The position numbers were made by a program, and so were the translations under genes. A stretch of 64,000 nt of DNA from JAGOFO01 sp964522105 (lineage in GTDB: Bacteria > Myxococcota_A > UBA9042 > DTJE01), in assembly GCA_964522105.1 (NCBI GenBank), contig CAZFVA010000014.1:1-64000 (forward strand), given 5' to 3'. Within the stretch, counting starts at the first letter, position 1; each line of letters starts with the position of its first letter. Of this stretch, positions 16,586 through 24,198 are shown piece by piece. The notes beneath the pieces were generated by a model. The model was not told the origin of the DNA and ran no database searches. It saw nothing but the letters and a program-made list of their open reading frames with translations.

Positions 16586-17497
16586 CTACAAAATGCGCCG
16601 GGCGGTTTGTTTCAACCCATCAAGGCCGCGCCGCATGATCGGGGTCCCGCCAAATCTGGCGGCGAATGTTGCTTCATCAAGGGCGGCAATTTCGTCCACC
16701 GCGGGGCAGAACATACCGGGACGTGGTTGAAATTCCTGTCTGAACTTGATTTCGGGGGCGTGGTTATACGGACAGACGTCCTGGCAGATGTCGCAGCCAT
16801 ACAGGTTTCCGGCCAGATTGATGTCTTCCGGGATCGGGTGTCGCGAAGATACCGTCAGAAAGCCAAGGCACCGTGACCGATCCAGCGAACCATCCGGTTT
16901 GATCGCCGCAGTTGGACACGCTTCAACGCAGGCCCGGCAGTCCCCGCATCCGGCCGGGACAGCCCGCACCGGCAGGTTACTGACATCCAGATCTGTCAGA
17001 ATACATCCCAGAAACACAAAACTGCCGAAACGTGGTGAAACAAGCAGGCTGTTTCTGCCCGCAAATCCAAGTCCGGCGGCGGCGGCCCACGTTTTTTCAA
17101 GGACCGGCCCGGTGTCTACGTACCACTTTGTCCGGGCTCCCCACCTGGCTTCAAGTACGCCTGCAAGCCGCTTGAATCGTTCGCCCACCGTCTTGTGATA
17201 GTCGCCGCCCCATGAATAGCGGCTGATCCAGGCGGTCCCCGGTGGCAGCCGCTCTGGACGCCCGGGTCCGCCTGCATATGACACAAGGCCGACAAATATT
17301 GATCTGGCTCCGGGAAGTATCAGTGTTGGATCAAGTCTTTTATCCAGGCCACGGTTCAGGTAATCAAGTTCTTCCGGCACGTCCCGGACGATTCGCTTCA
17401 GCGTTTCTGCATCGACCGGCGACTGACCGGTCGGGATTGCCGCCAGATCATCAATGTCGAATTCCTGTGCAAGCGAAATTAGATCTTCAGATGTCAT
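16586..17497 (-). CDS. queG: Epoxyqueuosine reductase QueG
   Basis: The protein has 303 residues. QueG is the cobalamin-dependent iron-sulfur enzyme that reduces epoxyqueuosine to queuosine in tRNA, the last step of the pathway. Two 4Fe-4S motifs are visible: CGDCRACVEACP and CDICQDVCPYN. Upstream family motifs include ISRYSWGGDYH, KWYVDTGPVLEK and AGLGFAGRNSLLVSPRFGSF. ATG at 17497 has GAGGTGG at proper distance; a GTG nine bases upstream is less likely. It is divergent from the metallohydrolase gene at 17522, with only 24 bases between starts, so they may share a compact promoter region. The C-terminus ends beside the palindromic repeat. Confidence 0.95.
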   Translation of the reverse strand: MTSEDLISLAQEFDIDDLAAIPTGQSPVDAETLKRIVRDVPEELDYLNRGLDKRLDPTLILPGARSIFVGLVSYAGGPGRPERLPPGTAWISRYSWGGDYHKTVGERFKRLAGVLEARWGARTKWYVDTGPVLEKTWAAAAGLGFAGRNSLLVSPRFGSFVFLGCILTDLDVSNLPVRAVPAGCGDCRACVEACPTAAIKPDGSLDRSRCLGFLTVSSRHPIPEDINLAGNLYGCDICQDVCPYNHAPEIKFRQEFQPRPGMFCPAVDEIAALDEATFAARFGGTPIMRRGLDGLKQTARRIL

Positions 17498-17521
17498 TGT
17501 TGCCACCTCTTTAGCTATTAT

Positions 17522-18391
17522 ATGGGCAACTTCGTACCGGGGTACCAGTTCATCGAAACGCGTATTGAAGGTCTGGTGGTCGCAGGCGGTTCGCTGGCCG
17601 GCATTGCGACCACGGTTGTGTTCCCCGAACTTGATGTAACTGTTGACCTCGGGGACTGCCCTGCGGCCGCACTGCGCACGTCAGTGATTGCCCTGACCCA
17701 CGGCCACGTCGACCACATCGGCGGCCTGCCGATGTATCTCGGCGTCAGGCGTCTTTACGGCATGGCTGAACCCCTGATTGTTGCCCCGCCCGACACTGTT
17801 GAAGGCATCAAAGACTTCATTAATTCACTTGGAAAACTTCAGGGCACGCCGTTTGAAGCCCGGGTGATTGCCGCCCCTGCCGTGGGCGAAGCGCTGGACA
17901 TCGGGAAGAACCGTGTAATCAGGGCGTTTGAAGTCGAGCATGGTGTGGACGCGTGCGGGTATGTGATCTGCCGCCGCACGTATCGCCTGCGCTCTGATTT
18001 CGTGAGACTGCCCGGTGCCGAGATTGCCAGGCTGCGCCTGGAAAGGCCCGATATCGTTACCGAACTGGATATTCCGCTGGTCTGTGTCACAGGCGACACG
18101 ACACATGCCTGGATTAATACTGCCGATGATTACGTTCTGTCTTCCAGAGTGGCGTTCGTTGAATGTACGTTTCTGGGTAACGGGCGCGGCCCCGAGTCCG
18201 CAAAGAAGGGGCTTCATTCGCATCTTGATGAATTGATTGATGTTATTGGAAGGCTGAAAAGCCGTGCTATAGTCCTTTATCATTTCAGCCAGTATTACCG
18301 GCCTGAAGAGATAAGTGAAATTGTGATGTCCAGGTTGCCGGAATCCCTTGCCGGGCGGGTCCACCTGTTTGCCGGTCGGGAAAGGCTGTGA
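17522..18391 (+). CDS. RNase Z-like metallo-beta-lactamase-fold hydrolase
   Basis: The protein has 289 residues. The metal-binding HxHxDH motif is in LTHGHVDHIGGLPMYLG, a later acidic/His set is CVTGDTTHAWI, and the last His lies in IVLYHFSQYY. The layout (ECTFL, then HSHLDELIDVI and the final HFS) is that of tRNase Z-type phosphodiesterases in the MBL superfamily, though the protein is on the short side and has no obvious exosite arm. The likely role is tRNA 3'-end processing or a related phosphodiester hydrolysis. Both tRNAs in this window lack an encoded CCA, which would suit RNase Z-type processing. It is followed 15 bases later by a GtrA-like gene. Confidence 0.8.
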   Translation: MGNFVPGYQFIETRIEGLVVAGGSLAGIATTVVFPELDVTVDLGDCPAAALRTSVIALTHGHVDHIGGLPMYLGVRRLYGMAEPLIVAPPDTVEGIKDFINSLGKLQGTPFEARVIAAPAVGEALDIGKNRVIRAFEVEHGVDACGYVICRRTYRLRSDFVRLPGAEIARLRLERPDIVTELDIPLVCVTGDTTHAWINTADDYVLSSRVAFVECTFLGNGRGPESAKKGLHSHLDELIDVIGRLKSRAIVLYHFSQYYRPEEISEIVMSRLPESLAGRVHLFAGRERL

Positions 18392-18406
18392 TTTAAGGCG
18401 GATATT

Positions 18407-18964
18407 GTGGCAACCACCAGAATGATGCGCTGGGTTAGAAAGACGTTCTCGCCCGAGCAGCGCAGGATCCTTAAATTCATGATCGTGGGCGGGTCCGGCG
18501 TTCCGGTGAACCTGATAACTGTCTTCATCGCCACGTCCATCATGCCTGCGGCCATGTATGCCGGGCTTCGCGTGTTTGCTGCCGACTGGTCCGGGATTGA
18601 CCATCTGACGGCCGTTGGTATGCGCGATATAGTCGCGTACATGTTCGGGATTACCGTCTCGATCTTTACCAACTTCCTGTTGAACAACTACTGGACGTGG
18701 GGTGACCGCGTTCGTGCCGATGCAGACAGCCGTTTCATATCGCGGGTCGGGATGTTTTACCTGGTGTCTTCCGTGGCCGCTGTGGTGCAGCTCAGCGTTT
18801 CATCTGTGCTGTCGGCGCAACTGCGTGGCAATGCGTTTTTCATGATGCAGATTTACGGCGACTACCGTGTCTATCACGTCGTTGCGCCTGTCGCCGGCAT
18901 AGTGTCGGCGTTGTTCATTAATTATGTGGTCAACAACTTCTGGACGTTCAGGAAGAAGGCTTAG
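18407..18964 (+). CDS. GtrA-like small membrane protein
   Basis: The protein has 185 residues with four predicted membrane segments: KFMIVGGSGVPVNLITVFIA, DIVAYMFGITVSIFTNF, GMFYLVSSVAAVVQLSV and VAGIVSALFINYVVNNF. The paired motifs NYWTW and NNFWTF are characteristic of the GtrA family, which is linked to moving lipid-linked sugars for surface polysaccharides. The length is longer than usual (about 130-150) owing to an insertion between helices 1 and 2. The start is GTG at 18407, with AAGGCGG upstream. It is probably cotranscribed with the upstream hydrolase gene, and no glycosyltransferase is adjacent. Confidence 0.85.
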   Translation: MATTRMMRWVRKTFSPEQRRILKFMIVGGSGVPVNLITVFIATSIMPAAMYAGLRVFAADWSGIDHLTAVGMRDIVAYMFGITVSIFTNFLLNNYWTWGDRVRADADSRFISRVGMFYLVSSVAAVVQLSVSSVLSAQLRGNAFFMMQIYGDYRVYHVVAPVAGIVSALFINYVVNNFWTFRKKA

Positions 18965-19043
18965 GCCGTCTGTTATCCACCTGCATTACGCTGCCCGTTG
19001 ACCGCCGCCCGATGTCCGTGTAATCTTCACAAGGTTTTTCACC

Positions 19044-19128
19044 GCCGGAGTGGTGAAATTGGTAGACGCGCCGGACTCAAAATCCGGTGGCCCTTGCGGT
19101 CATGAGGGTTCGATTCCCTCCTCCGGCA
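19044..19128 (+). tRNA. tRNA-Leu (anticodon CAA)
   Basis: The acceptor stem GCCGGAG pairs with CTCCGGC. The anticodon stem CCGGA/TCCGG encloses loop CTCAAAA, with anticodon CAA, reading UUG. The long variable arm is typical of tRNA-Leu, and the T-arm loop is TTCGATT. The 3' CCA is not encoded (A then CCC follows). Confidence 0.96.
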
Positions 19129-19321
19129 CCCCTGATTTTGTTATGCTATTACTGAAAATCGCGCCAAGGTTTATTCAACAACAATAAAATTAGATTCAGG
19201 CAGGCAGATGAAGAAATCCTGCTTTTTGAAATGATTGGGGGGGTAGCGCATTACCATATTGTGTGTTGTACAATGTCCGACTGTCGCCGCTTGTCATAAC
19301 CGTGATCGGGGGTTCGGGTAG

Positions 19322-19687
19322 ATGCAGAAGAAGGCACTGATAGTTGATGACAGCAAGATTGCGCGACGCGCATTGCGTAACTGCCTTCCCGAGAACTGGC
19401 CGTATGAAATTATCGAGGCCGGGGGCGGCGCAGAAGGACTGGAGCTTTGTGCCGAACATCGGCCTGAAGTCATGTTTCTTGATTTGACGATGCCGGAAAT
19501 AGATGGGCTGGAAGTGCTGGAACGCCTTCGGCACGAGCTTATCCGGCCGATAGTTATCATGGTTTCGGCGGACATCCAGCCGACGTCCAGGTCGCTGGCG
19601 ATGCTTCGCGGCGCATTTGAGTTTCTTAACAAGCCTACGTCCCGGGATGAAATCGCGCACGTCCTGGATCTGGCAGGATTGCTATGA
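19322..19687 (+). CDS. CheY-like single-domain response regulator
   Basis: The protein has 121 residues and is a receiver domain only. The acidic pocket is VDDS (Asp9, Asp10), the phospho-acceptor is Asp54 in MFLDLTMPEIDG, the switch Ser is in MVSAD and the conserved Lys is in LNKPTS. There is no output domain, so it acts by protein contacts. Its last codons overlap the start of the CheC-like gene by four bases, and a GGDEF gene follows, which suggests that phosphorylated receiver, phosphatase and cyclase form one signalling unit. The 190 bases between it and the tRNA contain no gene. Confidence 0.93.
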   Translation: MQKKALIVDDSKIARRALRNCLPENWPYEIIEAGGGAEGLELCAEHRPEVMFLDLTMPEIDGLEVLERLRHELIRPIVIMVSADIQPTSRSLAMLRGAFEFLNKPTSRDEIAHVLDLAGLL

Positions 19688-20298
19688 GTTTCGAGAAGCT
19701 TACAGACGACCATTTTGATGCGCTTCGCGAAATCATGAATATCGCCATGGGGCGTGCAGGACTGGCCCTCGCAACTATTTTTAATCAACGTATCGACCTG
19801 AAGGTTCCAGAAATAGTTCTGGTCGCGGCATCCGAGCTGACGGAACGGTTTTCTTGTGAAGATGATCATGCAACCATGTGCGCGGCTGTCCGGCAGGCTT
19901 TTTTCGGCCAGATGCGCGGCGAAATCATAATTTTTCATCGGCGGGATCCGTCTGTTTCAGTGTTGAATCTGCTTGATTACGATGGGCCGTCGACCGAATC
20001 GAGTGAACGTGAGTTTCTGCTGGAAGTCAGTAACATGCTGATTGGTGCGCTGATAGGTAATATGGGCAAGTTGATGGCCTGTGACATCGGCTATTCGCGT
20101 CCGACCTTGATTTCGCTGAATGCCCGTCCGGTCGATCTGGTTCGTGATTGCAGCGCCGCGTGGGACAAGGCGCTGCTTACAACAGTCCACTTTGAACTGG
20201 AGTCGGGTGGATTTACCAGTCGCGTCCTGATTCTGCTGCCCCAGTCTTCTGAACAGGCGCTGCTCGGCGGCGTGGAAGCTTTCATGGGGTCTATCTGA
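19684..20298 (+). CDS. CheC-family phosphatase-like protein
   Basis: The protein has 204 residues. Two copies of the CheC/CheX catalytic pattern ExxN are visible: EIMN in LREIMNIAMGRAG and EVSN in LLEVSNMLIGALIGN. CheC proteins dephosphorylate CheY-P, and here the adjacent substrate would be the receiver protein encoded just upstream (ATGA overlap). The stop codon overlaps the ATG of the following GGDEF gene (TGATG), so the three are translationally coupled once the assembly gap is collapsed. No other chemotaxis gene (cheA, cheW, mcp) is present, so this may regulate a diguanylate cyclase pathway rather than flagella. Confidence 0.85.
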   Translation: MSFEKLTDDHFDALREIMNIAMGRAGLALATIFNQRIDLKVPEIVLVAASELTERFSCEDDHATMCAAVRQAFFGQMRGEIIIFHRRDPSVSVLNLLDYDGPSTESSEREFLLEVSNMLIGALIGNMGKLMACDIGYSRPTLISLNARPVDLVRDCSAAWDKALLTTVHFELESGGFTSRVLILLPQSSEQALLGGVEAFMGSI

Positions 20299-20499
20299 TG
20301 GAAAGATCCGGCATAAGCAGGCTCCATCTGCAGGCAATCGTTGANNNNNNNNNNNNNNNNNNNNNNNNNNNNNNNNNNNNNNNNNNNNNNNNNNNNNNNN
20401 NNNNNNNNNNNNNNNNNNNNNNNNNNNNNNNNNNNNNNNNNNNNTCTATCTGATGGAAAGATCCGGCATAAGCAGGCTCCATCTGCAGGCAATCGTTGA
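20290..20499. other. Scaffold gap: 100 N between identical 55-bp ends
   Basis: The N run is 20345-20444. The 55 bases before it (20290-20344) are identical to the 55 bases after it (20445-20499). That is the footprint of two contigs that overlap by one k-mer but were scaffolded with a default gap. Removing one copy and the N's restores a continuous operon. The short frame starting at 20296 on the left is a duplicate of the start of the GGDEF gene and not a separate gene. Confidence 0.93.
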
Positions 20500-21433
20500 T
20501 GGTGCAAGCCAGGGTGTGTTGCTTGTTGATCGTGAATTTCGCATCGCATATTGCAACCGGTTTATGGAACTGCATGGCGGGCGCCCCGCTGCCGAAATCG
20601 AGGGACGCAGCATTTTCGAGTGCTTTCCCGAGTTGCCGCAGGCCTGGTTGACCAAGAAACTGCAAAGCGTGCTGCTGCTGGACAATTTTTCCTTTACCAA
20701 CTGGCTTGACCGCCCCTATCTGTTCCGCCTTGACCATGATCGGCCCATAACTGGCGGCGTCGATTGCATGCGGCAGGACTGTGTCTTCTTCCCGGTCCAT
20801 GATGCTGCGGGCGTGCCGGAATATGTGTGCATTACGATCAGTGACGCTACCGATTCGGCGCTGTATCACGGCCAGCTTCAGCAGGCTTTGCTGGAAGTCG
20901 AAGACCTGAGCAGGCACGATTCCCTGACCGGTGCAGGCAACCGTCGTCACCTTGATTCCGTGCTGCAGGCCGAGTTTTCGCGTTCGAAGCGATACGGAGG
21001 CGCGTTCTCGGTGCTGATGTTTGACCTTGATAATTTTAAGGTAATTAATGACAGGTACGGCCATCTTGCAGGTGATGAAGTTTTACGCAAGGTTGCCTGC
21101 GTAGTTTCCAGCAATATTCGAACCATTGATTTTTGTGCGCGTTATGGCGGTGATGAGTTCGTGATTATTGAACCCGCCACCTGCGAGAATAATGCCGCAA
21201 TTCATGCTGAACGGCTTCGTACAGCTATCGCGGCCAGCCCGGTCGTCTTTGGTAACGATACCATTCAGATTACAGTCAGCATCGGTGTGGCAGAGTATAC
21301 CAGCGGCCTTACAAGTCCCGCAGATTTGCTGGGGCTTTGTGACAAGGCGCTGTACGTGGCAAAGGCGGCAGGTCGAAACTGTGTGACCACATACAGTTCG
21401 GTGGTCAGTCAGTCGCCGCGTCAGGATTCATAG
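20453..21433 (+). CDS. PAS-GGDEF diguanylate cyclase
   Basis: The protein has 326 residues with an N-terminal PAS-type domain (ASQGVLLVDREFRIAYCNR, then EIEGRSIFECFPEL), a short coiled linker (LQQALLEVEDLSRHDSLTG) and a GGDEF domain. The active loop is ARYGGDEF, and RTID five residues upstream is the inhibitory RxxD site, so it should be an active, product-inhibited c-di-GMP synthase. Its ATG overlaps the stop of the CheC-like gene after the gap is collapsed. The receiver/CheC-like/GGDEF arrangement suggests phospho-dependent control by partner proteins, since this cyclase has no receiver of its own. Confidence 0.93.
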   Translation: MERSGISRLHLQAIVDGASQGVLLVDREFRIAYCNRFMELHGGRPAAEIEGRSIFECFPELPQAWLTKKLQSVLLLDNFSFTNWLDRPYLFRLDHDRPITGGVDCMRQDCVFFPVHDAAGVPEYVCITISDATDSALYHGQLQQALLEVEDLSRHDSLTGAGNRRHLDSVLQAEFSRSKRYGGAFSVLMFDLDNFKVINDRYGHLAGDEVLRKVACVVSSNIRTIDFCARYGGDEFVIIEPATCENNAAIHAERLRTAIAASPVVFGNDTIQITVSIGVAEYTSGLTSPADLLGLCDKALYVAKAAGRNCVTTYSSVVSQSPRQDS

Positions 21434-21599
21434 CAACCAGCCCTCAGAACCCCTTGATTTTGTGCGCCGCGTCATCAAAACAGCAATTTTTCAATCGAAA
21501 AGTCAGTCACCGACAGCAAAATTAATGTAATTTGATGTTGAAAATCTCTGGAAATTTGAGAAGATTCAAGCGCCTTTGACTTTTTACCAGGAGTACCAC

Positions 21600-22442
21600 G
21601 TGGGACACATCAAATTGACGCAGCTCAAGGACGTTTCGCCTTTCCGCAAGGCAGCCATGGGAACATGGAACAACTGTAAGGATCCTCAGGTTTATTCTTT
21701 GATCGAGCTTGATATCACCGGCCTTAAAGAAAAGATGGATGCCTACGGGCAGAAACATGGCGTGCGCATCACTCTTAATCACCTGATCGGCAAGGCCTAT
21801 TGCGGCTGCATCAAGGTCCGTCCGGAAATCAACGGTCTGATCCGCGGAAGCAAGATTTACCTTCGTGACAGCGTGTCTCTGAACTACCTCGTCAACGTTC
21901 CCGGTAAGGACGAAGATACAGTCAAGAAGGCCACGCTCAGTTCGACGAACGTGCGTAACGCCGACAACATGACTGTGGCCGAGATTGCGAAGGACCTTGA
22001 AAAGAATATTGATATTGCCCGTAAAGAGCAGGACCCTGACATCAAGAAGAACATGGACACTTTCGCGAAGCTTCCCTGGTGCTTCATGAAGTTCTACCTG
22101 AATCTGGCTTCGTGGTTGATTTATGGACTGAACATCGGCCTCGGCTGGCTTGGAATCCCGAAGGACCCCTTTGGCTCCGTGATGATTACGAACGTCGGAA
22201 GTCTTGGTGTTGATATGTCCTGGGCTCCGCTCGTTCCGTATTCGCGTGTGCCGGTCGTTCTGACGGTCTGTTCGGCAAGTGCGAAGGCGTGGGTCGTTGA
22301 CGGTCAGGTCGTGCCGCGCTTGATCCTCCCGATCGGTGTCGTTTTTGATCACCGCTTCCTGGACGGAGTCCACGGTGCCCAGATCCTGCGCGAAATCAAA
22401 AAGTACTTTAATAATCCCGATAAGTACTTCTTCAATGACTAG
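21600..22442 (+). CDS. Stand-alone E2-type acyltransferase catalytic domain
   Basis: The protein has 280 residues and matches the catalytic domain of 2-oxoacid dehydrogenase E2 acyltransferases / chloramphenicol acetyltransferase fold. The active-site motif is DHRFLDGVHG (HxxxDG), preceded by NVGSLGVD and PIGVVFDHR. There is no lipoyl domain, no linker and no peripheral-subunit-binding domain, and no E1 or E3 gene nearby, so it is probably not a normal dehydrogenase component. A hydrophobic insertion (WCFMKFYLNLASWLIYGLNI) sits mid-domain. GTG at 21600 is chosen because AGGAG lies six bases upstream; the TTG at 21576 precedes that site. The acyl acceptor is unknown. Confidence 0.82.
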   Translation: MGHIKLTQLKDVSPFRKAAMGTWNNCKDPQVYSLIELDITGLKEKMDAYGQKHGVRITLNHLIGKAYCGCIKVRPEINGLIRGSKIYLRDSVSLNYLVNVPGKDEDTVKKATLSSTNVRNADNMTVAEIAKDLEKNIDIARKEQDPDIKKNMDTFAKLPWCFMKFYLNLASWLIYGLNIGLGWLGIPKDPFGSVMITNVGSLGVDMSWAPLVPYSRVPVVLTVCSASAKAWVVDGQVVPRLILPIGVVFDHRFLDGVHGAQILREIKKYFNNPDKYFFND

Positions 22443-22517
22443 TCAGATCTTTTCCTGAAACTGCCAGAATTCTTCCAGATATTCTTAAGTTGTGGTGATG
22501 TCTGTCTGTAGTGAAGG

Positions 22518-24190
22518 CTAAAGCCGACCGGGTGCGCCTGCGTTCACTGACGTCATCGTTTCGGTAAGTGTCAGGTNNNNNNNNNNNNNNNNNNNNNNNN
22601 NNNNNNNNNNNNNNNNNNNNNNNNNNNNNNNNNNNNNNNNNNNNNNNNNNNNNNNNNNNNNNNNNNNNNNNNNNNNAGCCGACCGGGTGCGCCTGCGTTC
22701 ACTGACGTCATCGTTTCGGTAAGTGTCAGGTAGGGAACGTCGTCGCCGTCAACAAGCCCGAAATTCGAGTTTTCCCCGTCAAAGCGGCCGCCTGCCGGTT
22801 CGTCCGCCCACTGAAACCAGTGATGTCCGACGATGTAAGGTTTGGCAAAGCAGTTGCGGGCGTATTCTGCGTAAGCGGCGGCGCGTTCAGTCTGTGTCGG
22901 CAGTGTCGGGTAGAAGATTGGCGTGGTGTTCGGGACGTCGCTTTCGGCCGACCTGAATGAAAATTCGGTGATCATGATCGGCCGCCCGGTCGCCTTGTAG
23001 TAGTTTACCAGCCAGTTCGATTCGTCCATGAAGATCTGCCCGGCCCCGTCGATTGCGTCGTAAAGTTCCGGCATGAATGTGTAGTTGTTGACTGAATATA
23101 TATCTACCCATGGGCCTGCGGCTTCGGGGACTTCGGGATGTGTCATGACGCTGATGGACCGGATGCCCAGGATCATGTGATTCGGGTCGGCGGCGCGTAC
23201 GGCAGTCGTTGTAACGAAGAAATACTGCGATGCAACAGCCTTCAGGAACCCGGTCGGGTCGCCACGGTAGGCTTCGGCGATCTTGCGCCCCGGCGTCGTT
23301 TCCGGCATCGCCAGATAATCTTGAAGCAGAGTCCATGGCGAACGCCAGTCCCAGCCCCAGCGCAGCTCGTTGTCCAGGAACCAGCCGATCAGTTTCGGGT
23401 CGTCTTTCCTGGCCGCGACCTGGGTCCTGGCGACTTCGGCGCACCTGGCCGCAAATTCGGCGGAAAAGTAGTCCGGGATTTCGCCGACCAGCCAGTCCAC
23501 GCCCGAAATGTTAAGAATCAGCGCATAGGGCATTCTGGTGCCAAGCAGGTTCGGGTCAGACCAGGCGCCGGCCGTGTTGAAGCCCCAGGATTGCAGGCGT
23601 TCAACGGTAGTGTCGGCCCATGCTTCATAGTTGGCATAGTTGGCTTTCACCGCATCGTTGTAGCGGTTTTTGCCGTTTGAAGCGTCAACCGAGCCGTTTG
23701 CCGTGCATGCGTTGATGCCGATCGAGTAAAACGGGTTGCCTTCCGGGTCCACAATCCACCAGCGGCCATCGTTTGTCTGGACGTGGAAGAAGCCGGTCGC
23801 CGTAAAATCGCTGCCTTCAGGAATCGCAGGCGGCACGTATGTGTCGGCAGGGCCTTCGTCTGGCACGGCATCCACAGCGTCATCAGCGTCCGGGTTCGCG
23901 TCAACGATGGTTTCATCGTCGTCGAGGTCCTGTGGGACGTCTGCGTTCAGATCCGAAGGCACATCGCCGGCATCGCCCACCTGGACGTCGGAACTTGTGT
24001 CGGTCGTCGGCCGTTCGTCCGAACCGGTGTCAGTCTGTTGCGGGACGTCCGCAGCGGTATCGCTTACTGTGTCCTGGGAAATTTCCGTCGTGCCGTTGTC
24101 TTCAAGCGCGTCCTGACCGTTTTCGCCGCCACATGCGACAAGACCGCTCAGGATTGCGGCAGTCGCCATCAGAAGGATAGGTTGTTTCAT
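22518..24190 (-). CDS. Glycosidase-like (GH50/clan A-type) lipoprotein
   Basis: This lipoprotein (lipobox LVAC, Cys20) has a long Asp/Thr/Pro spacer to about residue 120 and a TIM-barrel glycosidase domain opening TGFFHVQTNDGRWWIVDPEG, a phrase typical of agarase-like GH50 proteins. The likely acid/base is in GWFLDNELRWG and the nucleophile in PIMITEFSFR. The scaffold gap (22577-22676) and its duplicated 55-bp flanks fall inside the gene. Collapsing them gives 505 residues ending GAPGRL and a TAG stop at 22518-22520, and the length is then a multiple of three. As printed, the frame is broken. ATG at 24190 lies eight bases after the stop of the upstream phospholipase-like gene, so the two are likely cotranscribed. 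Confidence 0.8.
22522..22731. other. Second scaffold gap with 55-bp duplicated ends
   Basis: The N run is 22577-22676 (100 bases). The flanks 22522-22576 and 22677-22731 are identical. The gap lies near the 3' end of the glycosidase-like lipoprotein gene and shifts its frame by 155 bases. It has the same signature as the gap at 20345, so both come from one assembly process. Confidence 0.93.
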
Positions 24191-24198
24191 TTGTGATT

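Noticed and set aside
20291..21064. Reverse ORF reading through the N run
   Set aside because: It depends on 100 unknown bases and on a duplicated flank; it is a shadow of the GGDEF gene.
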